Source: Andrena cerasifolii
Taxonomy: Eukaryota > Arthropoda > Insecta > Hymenoptera > Andrenidae
DNA length: 64,000 nt
Assembly: GCF_050908995.1 (NCBI RefSeq)
Contig: NC_135125.1
Location: 13,479,011 to 13,543,010 of the forward strand
Reading direction: 5' to 3'
The notes beneath the pieces are model-generated. The model did no database searches, was not told the DNA's origin, and saw nothing but the letters and a program-made list of their open reading frames with translations. The position numbers were made by a program, and so were the translations under genes. Below, piece by piece: positions 10,241-21,881 of this stretch. Within the stretch, counting starts at the first letter, position 1; every line of letters begins with the position of its first letter.

Positions 10241-11338
10241 CCCGTGAGATCGTTTTAGACACATTTCCCCTACGCAGAACACGTAAAGAATTAGAAACAC
10301 GATCTATTACTCTACATTTTATTCCTCATCGATTGGAATCCGCTCGAATCCACCTCCACCCCAATTTTTTAACCCAGCCCCATAAGGTTTGCCGGGTCGA
10401 ACTTCTCACAAGAAAGAGATACCAGCGAATAACAATGTACGCCATCGCAGGAGATGCGCATCCGCTAACAGAAACATTAATTGCTCGTATCTCGATAATC
10501 ACAGCTAACGAATGGTATGTATTCATGTAATCAGAAGCTGCGCAAAACTTACCGAACAATCGCGAAATCAAGGGTCGACGTTTCATCCGACCTTGCTCGG
10601 TAATTAATCACTAACCAGAGCGGTATCGCGCGATAACGACACCAGGGCCCGGATAACGAACTATCTCCGACGGATCCGTTTCTTCTGCGAAGCTGTAAAC
10701 CGAGAAGGAAGAGGTGAAGAACCTGGGAACATCGGGACGAGCCATGGCACAGTATCGAGGCGAGAGTTAAACGTTTTAGGTACGTCTGTCTTCGTGGGGC
10801 CGTTGAGGATCTCGCGTTTTCGCGTGCTGTTGTTAATTTGAAACGGGTGGTCGGTTACTTCGATCGTATTTAGTCCTGTTGGGAAATTTAAGGGGGAGGA
10901 TGGAGGAAGAGGAGAAGATCAGTAGCAGGAGAGATAGGAGAAGAAATGACAGCTTGAATCGAAAGAGAGAGTTAGATATGAAAGGGAACGTGGGACCAGA
11001 GAATTGAAATGCAACGGATTGTACAGGGAAGTGGTAACGAGGCAGGTATGAAGTGTAGAATTTTGAAGAAGGGAGAAGAATCGTGAGGATGTATGCTAGA
11101 GAGATATATAAAGCGGGAGATTGTTTAGAAAGAGATCAGAGGAGGAAGAGGTAAAGTTGAAAAGTAGAAAAAAAACAGGATAATGGTAATTCAGGAATAA
11201 GGATAAGCTAGAGTAGAAATATACTAGAGTAAGAATATCTTTGAAAATCATTGATGATTTCCAAGAATATTTCAAACAAAAATTCAATAAATAGTTCTCT
11301 TGAATATGTAAGCATATTAGAAAACATAATTCTACTAA
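10241..11338. other. intergenic stretch, no gene recognised
   Basis: The part 10560-10900 is moderately G+C-rich, followed by a purine-rich A/G stretch (10890-11200). I see no exon, RNA gene or mobile element end. Confidence 0.45.
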
Positions 11339-11342
11339 TTAA

Positions 11343-11616
11343 CCCTCATCCGTCCCTAGTGTCAATTTGACACATTTATCTGACGAAAATGATGATATTC
11401 TGTCACATGTAGGTAAATTTACCTGAAGCTCCGGGAGGCTACATTAGTTGCAAACGATCTGAACAATCGTATGACTGAATATACAGAAATTTCGTTTGTT
11501 ATTGTCAATAAAAGAATTCGCAATGTCAACGTTATTTATCTTTTCATTAGATTGACTTTTTACCATTTGACTACCAAGGGACAAATTAAGTTGGGAAACT
11601 GAAATACGAATGAGGG
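11343..11616. mobile_element. TTAA-flanked MITE (piggyBac-like)
   Basis: TTAA at 11339-11342 and again at 11617-11620 flanks a 274-bp segment. It begins CCCTCATCCGT and ends ACGAATGAGGG, an 11-base terminal inverted repeat with one mismatch. TTAA target duplication plus CCC/GGG termini is the signature of piggyBac-superfamily non-autonomous elements. An internal palindrome GTGTCAATTTGACAC lies near the left end. There is no coding capacity. Confidence 0.75.
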
Positions 11617-11620
11617 TTAA

Positions 11621-12974
11621 ATAAGATATCCACGTGGATCGACCCAAGGAGGACATCCCTTGTACTAAATAATTCAGGAGCAAGTAACATTTACGAATTC
11701 AGCACAAACAAATATCTGTAAAGAAAAGCTCGACAAATAAACTACTAATATCAAAAATACTTGAATACTTTTGATTATCCCATACATTTCCCAGATTCTC
11801 CCATCTTCAATTCTTAGTCCCACTCTTATCATCCTAACACTATCATCTGACGCTGTCATAGTCCCCAATACCCAGTGGCTATCTTAAAAAAAATTTAGGT
11901 TTTATCCAAACACTGTATTCTTTTATGTTTTCCAAAATTTTCATACCACACGCGCGTAAATTTACTTGCAATTCTGTTACATATACAGGGTGTCCCAGAA
12001 CGTTTGCCACCTGGGCCTACTTCCTTAAATCCGCCACAGCCAATTCCCATCGATATCGATGAAACCAGACCCACACCAATAAAATTCCACAAGCTTATCT
12101 GCCATACACTTATCGCGCCTATCATTCCCAGCAAGAATTTGCAACAAAGTGCCTCCCACGCCGAATCCCGCGCCTTCCTTCGCAGGAGCAACACCTCTCT
12201 ACGCTGCCGATCGGTGCCAAGGTTTACAATAACCGATCCTCCGCGTTGCAACCAGCAGCCTCGCGCGGTTCACCGATCCTCGACGACGTTCATGCATGTT
12301 TATTAATAACAGTCCGCGCAAGAGCCACCTGCCCTGCCGTGATAAGCCTATTGAAGTTCGACTTATAAGTAGAAACGTCGTTACCCGCGGACGTCTCGCG
12401 CTCTCCAGCGCCATAACTAACACGCTTGCCCGTGATTACGTGGCAATCCCGCGCCGCTGTTCGCGCGGGACCGCGGCGTCGTAATCAATTAAATTAACTT
12501 CTGCCTCGATGGACATCGAGCCGCGAAAGAAGCCGACACGCGACAGATATTGTATGTATTAAAACGTCGACGCGTTTGTGCGAACAACAACATTGCCTTG
12601 GCGGGAATAGTTGGACCGTAGATACCATCGATGTCTAATTGCCGCGGCAGATAAAAAGTTATGAAACCACGTGCTCGTGGAATATTTCTGTCGGTAAGCG
12701 ACCTCGGCGTGTACCCGCGACACGCATGGTTTAATAACATATATAACATAATTGCCATCGTTGTTATTTTTGAGAATTGTTATAAGAATTCAGAATAAAG
12801 AAGAAGAATATCAAGGAAGAATATTGCATATGGATTCCCTTATATTCATCTAAATATTTTCCTTCGATATTGAAGTAGAAGTTAGAAGTTTCATAGGATC
12901 TGCAACCTGGCAAATTTGCATCGGGACGAGATTGATCTCTTCCATGGATCTATTTCCTCATTTAAAGCCAGAGT
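11621..12974. other. intergenic stretch, one repeat-like start
   Basis: The phrase TACAGGGTGTCCCAGAA near 11984-12000 resembles the AGGGTG-type starts seen again at 14691 and 15019. A moderately G+C-rich stretch (12000-12500) follows with overlapping short frames on both strands and no recognisable protein. Confidence 0.4.
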
Positions 12975-13468
12975 GTACAGAGTTGGGCTGGGACCATTCG
13001 AATAATTTAATATTCGAATATTTTACAAGTATTCGAATGTTACGAATAAACTTCGAAAATTTAAGTATTCGAATGTTATTATTCGAATATTTAAGTATTC
13101 GAATGTTATTATTTGAATACTGATGTATTCGAATGTTATTATTCGAATACTGGTGTATTCGAATAGTATGGTGTGAAGTGGGTCAAAATTAGCTTACAAG
13201 ATTTCACCCTGACAAATGAACCTAAAGAACTTGATTTATTATTCACACCATACTATTCGAATACTATTCGAATACTTAAATATTCGAATACTATTTGAAT
13301 ACTTGGATATTCGAATACTATTCGAATACTTAAATATTCGAATACTATTCGAATACTATTCAAATACTTGGATATTCGAATTATATTCGCCAAATAATAG
13401 AGCAACTGAAGTATTCGAATATTCTAATACCGAAAAATTCGACAAATAGTACCAGCCCTAGTACAGAG
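12975..13468. mobile_element. hAT-like fold-back MITE made of ATTCGAAT words, with 8-bp target duplication
   Basis: GTACAGAG occurs at 12975-12982 and 13461-13468 as a perfect 8-bp direct repeat. Between them lies a 478-bp element starting TTGGGCTGGGAC and ending GTACCAGCCCTA, which are imperfect inverted repeats of the hAT kind. The body consists almost wholly of ATTCGAAT-type palindromic words. The inner arms 13155-13177 and 13242-13264 are perfectly complementary over 23 bases around a 64-base loop (13178-13241), so the whole element can fold on itself. The small open frames (63 and 77 codons) are translations of the repeated word and not genes. Confidence 0.85.
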
Positions 13469-14712
13469 CGGTATCAACTGTTAATAGGACTTGAGTCATT
13501 ATTATTATTTTATATTTCACTCTGTTACCTACTTTTCTTTTGTAGTAACGTAGTTTCTCCACTCTACGTCTTTTTCACCTTCTTCTCTCTTAAAATAGGT
13601 CTCACTGGTTCATGAGAAAATGAAATAAATAAATAAAGAAGTTAGAACAGGGTAGCACGAGCTTGATGTAGGGTAGACGTCCCAATTACTGCTAGTGTCA
13701 CTTGATTTATTTCACTTAATAAAAACGTAACGTACAAAGAATAGTGTACCAAAGAAAATTATTAAATTTGGACTGTTCGTCTTCTCCTTCTTATTATCAT
13801 TATTGTACCCTATTCTTTACACGTTTCCTTAAGTAAAATAAATCAAGTGGCAGTAATAGGGACAGTGGCAGTAATTGGGAGATCTACCCTAGAGATTCGA
13901 AGCGGGGTGACTTTTCAAAAATTAAATCTAATCTGTTAAGAAGAACTCTTGTAACTTGTAGCGGTATCTTTCAATCGCTCCTGCAGATAACTCCTCTACT
14001 TATCGGCTACCGAAGTAAGCTCGCCAAGATTATGGAATAAAGAAATAGTCACTTTGAAAAAGATAAGAATTTTCGCCGAGAATTATTCATTTCTGCTGTT
14101 TAAGCTCGTTACGTGATAATTCTCCTGGTCCCGTTTTCCTCTGCCTCCAGCGATGACGACTTCACGAAGCAGCCCGCGAGAAAGTGACTTAAGGAGGGGG
14201 CGGGCAGATAAGGTACAGCGAAACAAGTGTGATAAGCCGAAATGAGATAGCGGTCGTCGCAGCCAGCCGACGATATCTCAAAGTCAATGTCCTATGAAGG
14301 ACTGCCGCTAACACTCCAACCACCGTACGGTTTTCTGATTACGGCCGCATCGCTGCCAGATACACACAGCACTATTGTGCCTTGTCTCCCGCGACGCCGG
14401 CGCGCCTTCCGTCTTTGTCCCTGGAGAGGCATCGATAGCTAAATGCGCAGCCATCGCCGTTTACCTTTTCTATTTTCGCAGGTTCTTGTTTAACCTCTTG
14501 TCCCTGCTGCCTTTCATTCCACGGTGGAGTAAGCAGCTTACTTTTCACTTGGATCCGTGCGAGTCGATTAAAACGCAGTCTTGTATTTTAGTTGCAAGTG
14601 GATGGGTAGTTTCCGCAGTTGTATGGCGATGAGCGTGGAGGATTCGAGGACGAGGATGACTTTTAAAAAATTGTGCGATTAATAGTAAATGTATAGGGTG
14701 TTCCAGAATTAT
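13469..14712. other. intergenic stretch, no gene recognised
   Basis: An A+T-rich part (13470-14100) is followed by moderately G+C-rich sequence (14110-14640). The region around 13675-13890 holds GTCCCAATTACTGCTAGTGTC and later GTGGCAGTAATTGGGA, inverted relatives about 200 bases apart that may mark another small fold-back element. Confidence 0.4.
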
Positions 14713-15105
14713 CCATTTAGATCGATTCAGTCCGGTATCTTGGAGACTGTTGATGATATCAAAAAATACTTCGGGCAGAAGTTGAATGGTTTCGAGTGGC
14801 ACATAATGTGGTGTAAGTGGTTCTTTCGTAGGTGGAAGCGTGGGAGACATATGGAGGTCGACTTTGATTTTTTTAATGGAATTATACATTTTTTATTGCA
14901 TCAATCGACGCATCTGGCCACTCTCTATGAAACAGTATGGAGCTACTTACAGCAAAAAACCGTTGGTTTTATTAGTTTCCTTCACGAATGGTATGGTAGA
15001 AGTTAGGAATATTAACATACAGGGTGATTCGCCTAAGTGTATTTTTTAGTATCGTCAACGGTTTCCAAAATATTCGAGTGGATCGATTTAAATGGGATTT
15101 TACTT
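14691..15105. repeat. repeat family in two opposite copies (57-bp inverted arms)
   Basis: 14713-14769 and the reverse complement of 15039-15096 share a common sequence of about 57 bases with scattered substitutions (CCATTTAGATCGATTC against CCCATTTAAATCGATCC, and both ending in a CAAAAAATAC/TAAAAAATAC word). Both regions lie next to an AGGGTG word (14694 and 15020). The overlapping 105- and 69-codon frames translate this repeat. I read it as two fragments of one interspersed family in opposite orientation; the family is not identified. Confidence 0.65.
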
Positions 15106-18100
15106 TTGTAGACTTTTGGCTATCTTTTTCCTGCTGCTTTTCTCCTACCCGGAAGAAATGGCGAAATGGTACCTTTACCGATAAATGTTTTCCTTCTTGT
15201 CTCGTGTATTCTACTTAGTTTCTTGTTTCCTGTTTTCCCCTTAATTTCCCATTTCCGTCATAAAGAATCGCATTTAAAAGTGCAGTTTTCTATAACGCAA
15301 CATTTACATCCGGCAAGGGGAGAGAAAGGTAGCAAGCTTCTAATCGATCCAGTTCACAATCTATTTCTTATGTAATTTTAAACGAAGTACATTCTTGGAT
15401 ATCGTTAATTAGAAATAGACTTTTCTGCATGTGACAGTTGCGTCACACAAGTTCAATAATTTCCCTTTTTTTTTACCATTTAACCACCATTTTAAAAATA
15501 TACCATTCTTAACAAAATGTTATTTTAAGGAGCAATGGAAATACATTTTCGAATATTATTCCCCCTTCCCTGTTTCCTTTTTTGTTGTTAAATTCCGAAA
15601 AAATCCAATTGAGACATAAAATTAAAATCACGGGTATATGTATTAGCTCATAATACATTTATATTACGACGCTGTTCATCGAAGCTGAGTCTAATAGGGA
15701 TTAATAAAATGCAAATTTAATACAAAATACATCTGATCTGAGTTGACATTCCTTCGCCTCGATGCTATAACAAACGAGTCAGCTCCGTTAAATAAATATT
15801 ACGCAAACATAGATTTCGAAGAACTACGCAACGTGCTTACGTTAATACGAAAGTTGGCCACGATAAAGCGCGGTATCTAGAGGCTCGATAAGACCATCGA
15901 AATCTGACTCTGACCTTAAACTTCAGGCGACGCTTGGACCTCGAAAAGAACTCACATAGTCACATTTTTTCTGTCTTTGCCTCCTCATCTAGCGATGAGC
16001 AAAGGAAACGTTTTATCTGTAAATTTGTCCTTAAAGAGAGATACTTTAACATTATACAAGTATATTTTAATGTATAAGTTATACTTGGTAGGTACTATTT
16101 AATATGTTAATTATTATTTCATGAATCTTCACAAAAAGAAGTATTTATTTAACACTCCTCTGTGAGCCAGACAACAAATAACCATGAAATGAAAATTCAA
16201 TTCTGTACTACGTAAATTAAATACGTTTCTCGTCAATTAAATTAATATAACTCTATGATGTATAAAGGATCAACCTAACTGAAATCAGTCCACGAATTAT
16301 TAATTACTTTGCTCGTTAATATCCCCATTAATTGATTAAGAAACACCTTTTACATTGAGGTAATTAATTATCATCTATCATATATTTCCAGTAAATTGCA
16401 TAAATTCTTTGAATATCTTCTTCGGGCGCAGCGGGTCTCCGAAGTTTCGCTTCTTTCTACTTGAAGATGTTCGCAGGCAACGAAGTCACCATTAAAAGCG
16501 AAAAAATCCCTGAAATTATTTATCGTTCTTATCTTCCGAAATATACAAACCATTCCTACGGAACAAAGCTTACAATTATTTAGTTTCTTCTGTTACCAAA
16601 AATCGACGTCAAGTAAATAATAAATGGTATTCTATTTCTGATTTGTTTTCACCGCAATTATCGCACTGTTTTCTTTTACACAATAAATATTCTCTCTGCC
16701 AGGGTGTGATTAACGACACTTGAAGTTTGCAAAGCTCGTACCAAAAGGAACAAATTACATTCCACGTGCATGAGTGCGTATAAGGATTTCCTCGCTGTTC
16801 CAAATAAAATTGCATTGCCGTCGTATAAAGTATTTAGTTTCCCTCTGGGGTGCATGTACATCATATTTGAATTCGCTCGGATTTCCTGCGAACGTTTCAG
16901 CTTTGTTAATTACACGGTGTGACCGATTTCAGCGTTAACGTTTCGGTGATTTCGCAGCGCTTCGGAACAAATACAGCCGCGAAATATCAGGAATACGACT
17001 ATGAAGATAAAACCTCTTTGACCTAAAAATATCTGACTACGCAGATTAGGTGACGCGACGTTTTCGGGCTCGAATATGGCAAGCTCTATGCGCGATAAGT
17101 GACAGCATAAGGTTTGCTAGGAGATTTTCAAATTTTATGAGAAAATTCCGATGCAATAACGAAGATCGGCCACAAGTTCCAATATCCCTCCTATTAATTT
17201 CGGAAAATATGATATTCATATAAGAAGGAAGATACGTTTTGGGAAATTTCTTTCAGGAACTTTTATGCACGAAAGTCGAAAAAATGTATAAAATTTATAA
17301 ACAAACTTCACTCCAAAATCCAGCATTTCAAAAATCGATGCCCGGCGATTATTAATTGAAAAAAAAGAATAAATATTTGTCTCTATCTTCTGAAAGTTTC
17401 TAACATTGCCGCAGAAGAGCAAGCCACTCGAATTCGACGTATCGACCGATAGACGAATAATCGATAAGAGGCACTTCCTCTGCGTGGCTTCCTGATGACC
17501 TTGAACGATCGAGAAGTGGGCGAAAAGATCGAGAGCTCTCTCACTTTAGATGATTAATTGCCACTCAAAGTTTCTGGCACCATGGAACGTGGCTGGAATC
17601 GAGTGACACACAGTGGATCGAATAAATAGCGGGGCCGTTGACTTTTCGTCGGCCATATTTCGCCGATCTAATCGGCGATCTGCGATCGGGGCGGCACGAT
17701 ATCTAAACGCTTAGGAAACTTACGGCCGTGCTACAATGTCACGAGCAAAGGTCCATCGAGAGAGTTCGTCGTCGATAACGGGAACTAACGAGAGCTAATC
17801 TATCAAGGACGCCCGACAGTGAAATTCTGACCTTGAACAGGCAGCACCGTTACGCGTTGAAAGCTGGAAAGCCAGTCGAATAATCAAACGCCAGATTAGG
17901 CAGGTTTATTCGTTTTTTTTTCAGTACAAGAAACTTCCTCCTACCTTCTGGCTCAGCCAGAATCAAATTTACATAACAATTTTGCTGTATTGTTACGAGT
18001 GTCTGGAATTTTTTGTGTAAATAATTGAATAGGTGGAAGTAAAGGGACAGACACGAATAAGCGTTCGGAGGCTTCAAGGCTTGTGTGATTAATGGGTTCG

Positions 18101-19555
18101 TTAGCAGTCGAGCCATTTCGATGGAAATTGTGTTTACTTAAACATTGATTATACTACTTCCTAGGCATTGATGTTCCACTGTCAAGTGGGCATTAGAGGC
18201 GACAGCTTCCTAAGTATTTAGATACTGAACCTAGGGCAACACTCGTCTTCGAAAATAGTGTTCGAATAGTTATCGAAGCGGGAGATTTATTGATTAGTTT
18301 CTAGAAATCTGCCGATGCAACGGACAAATCTTTTAACCCTAAAGAACACATTTTGTGGCTGGGTTATCTGTTGGTGAGTTGGTCTAGCGTTCTATAGGGG
18401 AAAGCAACTCAACATTAGCTGGACTTTAAACAAACGATTTACTGCGGAACATATAAATTGCTCTTGAAAAGTAACTTCGGGGGGAGTATAAATTAAATTT
18501 TTGACGCACGTGGTCTGCTCTAACTTTAGGAAATTTTCCTAACTGTTCCAATTCAATCAAATATTGAGGTTGTACGCAGTTTTCACCCACTATGCAGTCA
18601 CCAACCCTTCATTAATTAAAACTACATCTCTGTCGCGACCTTTGTATGTCACTTACAATCTAAAACGCGACGAGCGTCGTTATTGGATTACAGCATGCTC
18701 TACATTCAATCGAAATACTTCAAAATGTGCCCCACTCCTTTCAAATGCAAAATATTTCCACGAAGCTTCTGCATCGTATCTCTTGGTTCATTAACCCTTT
18801 ATACAACTCCATTATTATTTGGGAAACATCTCAAAAGCAGGTGCAGTGTTCATCGAATAATCATTTCATTCCAATATTCAATATATTGATCGTGATCTCA
18901 AGAACAAGGTCAAAATTTCATCCCTCTTCATCCTCTAACGCTCCAGCTTCGTAAGCTGGCAGAAAGCGGAGTCATGATACAGTAAAAAAATACAGAACCC
19001 GCGAGTCTACGTTTTTCAAGAGATGCTTCTACAGGAATGACAAGCGCGACACGGATCCCGCGGACGCTTGGGAGACAAGTGCGCGATCCCACCCCCTGAT
19101 TTCGACGCGCACCGAATCTGACCCTGGATTGTATCCCATTACCGCCGGAATCGGTCATCACTGACCCTCCCTCCATCTTCGGGTGCGCTCCGTCTCCCCA
19201 GTCGGCCGCGATGCGCGTCGATCTCCTCGAGGCGGCCCCGGGGAGGGAGTTACGGATTAGAAGCGGAATCAGGAAGAGAGAGCGTTGCACCGCTCGAGAG
19301 GGTACACTGTACCAGTGAACCCGGTGTACGCTCGTCGCGGAGTGGAGGTGAGCGTCCCCACCCCCGGCCGGCCGAGAACAGGGGGAGCGAGAGAGCTGTC
19401 CCGCGCAGAGGGAGAAAGCTGAAGCGAAGAGAGGGGCGCGCAGTAGCGGCGGAAAAGGGACAGAGCCAAAGGAGCCGGGGGAGAGAGCGTGGAGGAAAGA
19501 AAACAACGCGAGTGGAAGAGGTTTCCACCCCTTTTCGCCTCGCTCTTCCTCACAC
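15106..19555. other. long A+T-rich stretch without recognised genes
   Basis: About 4.4 kb of A+T-rich sequence with no ORF above 90 codons until 18928, no splice-consistent exon, no tRNA boxes and no clear repeat structure. The final 600 bases (18940-19555) turn sharply G+C-rich. The 223-codon minus-strand frame at 18928-19599 lies mainly in that island and runs straight into the transposon terminus, so it is not a gene. Confidence 0.5.
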
Positions 19556-20438
19556 CGCCCCACAGTGGGGAAATTTTGCGATTTTATGGCCAACACCACA
19601 AAAATGAGAATTTTGAATTCGACAAAATTAATGCAAGTGCCGATTGAAGAACTATATCCATTTTCGTGCTCAAAACCTGAAAACGCATTTTTAATATATA
19701 AAATTCGGCACTTTTACGTTCGGATATATGAGAAAATAAATTAGCCGAAAAACAGCACTTACAAAAATTACGAATGGTAAAGATTTTTTTTATTATTTAC
19801 AGTCAGAGCATGCCTCTGCTACAGTTCAGCAGGACATAGAAGAAGGGTTATCGCTTCTGGTGACAAGCTCTTTAATTTTTTATCGGGAAGTTTTCTTAAA
19901 TTACTAATTATTGGATTTGACGATAATAGGAGCCAATTGAAAACATCCTACATAGTTTTTCCCTTGAGCATTTTCGAGAAAAATTTTGCTGGTACTTTTT
20001 AATATCCTTATTCCGTGCTTCTTGAGCTTCCTCCGAAAGCAGTCCAATTTGAAGGACAGAATTTTCGATTATGCGAGGACCATGAATTAAAATTTTGTGT
20101 ACAGTAGTAGGCATCATGTACCAAGGATATAATGCAACAAATAATTTTGCCGTTTCTACAGCATATATTTAAAAGTTTTTATCATCTACTGCGTAACCAC
20201 TTGATATTACTTGTCTAGAAAAATCTGGATTAATTCTTTGCGATCATTCTAACCTCGCATGAACATAAATATTTAAGAGTCTACACGAGCTTTGTATTAA
20301 AACATTTAACAGTAAAATTGGAGGCATTTGATGCTCATATTAGTTCTTCAAATGCAATTTGCATTTATTTTGTCGAATTCGAAAATATATTTTTGTGGTT
20401 TTGGCCATAAAATCGCAAAATTTCCCCAGTGTGCGCCC
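19556..20438 (-). mobile_element. Transib transposon relic with RSS-like termini and 5-bp target duplication
   Basis: CGCCC at 19556-19560 and 20434-20438 is a perfect 5-bp duplication flanking an 873-bp element (19561-20433). The left end starts CACAGTGGGG and the right end, read inward on the other strand, starts CACACTGGGG. The terminal inverted repeats extend for about 94 bases (19561-19654 against 20341-20433), with one small indel and about a dozen changes. CAC-initial termini and G+C-rich 5-bp duplications are established marks of Transib elements, the superfamily related to RAG1. Inside, on the minus strand, is a broken transposase C-terminus. The element has lost most of its coding region and sits at the edge of a G+C-rich island. 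Confidence 0.9.
19819..20327 (-). pseudogene. Transib transposase C-terminal domain, broken
   Basis: Reading the minus strand from 20327, one frame carries a TGA (20244-20246) and a TAA (20169-20171). After the TAA, translation gives AVETAKLFVALYPWY, then PTTVHKILIHG, then LLSEEAQEARNKD (core at 20004-20036) and FSRKCSRE. Near 19941-19955 a one-base frameshift is needed to continue as DVFNWLLLSSNPIISN and KSLSPEAITLL, ending at a TAG (19819-19821). YPWY, VHKILIHG, SEEAQEARNKD and SRK-SR are conserved in the C-terminal part of Transib transposases. The SEE..RNK block corresponds to the RAG1 region containing the third acidic catalytic residue. Full transposases of this kind have roughly 500-700 residues, so only the last quarter to third remains. 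It cannot be functional. Confidence 0.9.
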
Positions 20439-21195
20439 TCCGCGAGAGTGGGGTTCTCGCTGTCTCCCCACCCGTGTCCGTCGATCCTCCCTCCCACTCT
20501 AACCCTTTTAACGCTCGCCCCTCTGGCCCGTGAAAACGCGTCGCTGAAACGTCGTTACGCTTCCAACTGACGTAGCCGTTGTCGTCGTCGTCCTCGCTAC
20601 GTCGACGTGCCCGACTCCGAGCGCGAGGTAGGGAGGCGAGCGACGCTGGTGGGGCGAAAGATCGCGAGGTGGGGGCAGGCGACGGAGTAGGGGAGGCGGT
20701 CGGCGTGGTGGGGGCAGGGGAGCGAGCTACTGGTGGGGAGAAGGCGGCCGGGTGGGGAGTAAACGCAAACGGAGGAGAGCTCGACGACGGCAAGGAGAGG
20801 TCATTGACCCGAGCGGCAGGCTGCCGGCTGCTAGAGAGCTACGTCGCTCGCGCGCGCTACCCTGGCCTCTCCTCGTCTGTTCCGCGTTTGTTCGTAACCT
20901 CGTGTGTGCTGTGCCCGCGACAGAGAGAGATACCCCGTACACTTCTCTATCTCCTCTCGCAAACCGTCCTCTATCTCCGTCCACCCTGTTCGTCCCTCTC
21001 CCTCGCTCCCACGATCGTTCACTGCCACCTTCTTCCCCAACCTCTCCCTCTCTCCTTCTCTGTCTCTCTCTCTCTCCGACCGTTTCTGCATCTCTTTCCC
21101 TGCCTCTCCGATTCTCCGTGTCCCTATAACCGCGTGCCTTCTCTCTTCGCGACTGTTCGTCGTCGCGATTCCGGCAGGGCGCAACGCGAGAAACA

Positions 21196-21198
<3 letters not shown>

Positions 21199-21241
<43 letters not shown>
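21199..21241. repeat. (GA)n microsatellite
   Basis: About 21 uninterrupted GA units, continuing as impure GA-rich sequence to about 21300. Confidence 0.95.
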
Positions 21242-21246
<5 letters not shown>

Positions 21247-21416
21247 CGAGGAAGGGGGTGAGAGAGACCGAGAGGGGTGTCAGGGAGGGAGAACGAGAGA
21301 CAGAGTGCGTGTGTTTCCCTACGACGTTGCGTTACAACGAGAGATCCCGCTGACTGCGGAGAGCGCGTGTTCCGCGTTACGAGTTACCGCTCCAACTCCG
21401 TTTTCTTCTTCCCTTC

Positions 21417-21417
21417 T

Positions 21418-21455
<38 letters not shown>

Positions 21456-21470
21456 TCTCTCTCGCTCTCT
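21417..21470. repeat. (CT)n microsatellite
   Basis: CT repeat with two single-base interruptions (near 21450 and 21463). With the GA tract at 21199-21241 it forms an inverted pair about 180 bases apart. Confidence 0.95.
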
Positions 21471-21840
21471 ATTTGTTCTTTCATTTCCACGCGTGTGTAC
21501 CCCCGCGCACCAGCGTCGAACAGCAGCACCGCCGACGACACGGTCCGCCCCCGTGGCGTTCGCCTCGCTTTCGTCCGCGAGACTCCTGCCCGTGGCACGT
21601 TTTCGGCGCGCGTTTCGCCAGATCGGTTCTCGTCCCTCGTTCGCCTCCCGAAGAATTCTCTCCCTCGTTAGTGCTGCTGTACCCTCCGTCCCCGTCGCCA
21701 CGACGGTGCTCCCTCCCTCTCTCCACGACCGCGTCTCTTTCTCTCGCTCCCTCTGAATCCCTGCTTCCGTCTTCGTCAGTCTCACTCCCTCTCTCTCTTT
21801 CTCTCACGCGCACACATACACACACGTATACACACACAGC

Positions 21841-21841
<1 letters not shown>

Positions 21842-21879
<38 letters not shown>
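21842..21879. repeat. (CT)n microsatellite
   Basis: About 19 CT units, preceded by a CA/TA-rich tract (21810-21840). Confidence 0.95.

Positions 21880-21881
<2 letters not shown>

Noticed and set aside
18928..19599. 223-codon minus-strand frame
   Set aside because: It starts inside the Transib terminus and crosses into a G+C-rich island with overlapping open frames; no domain is recognisable.
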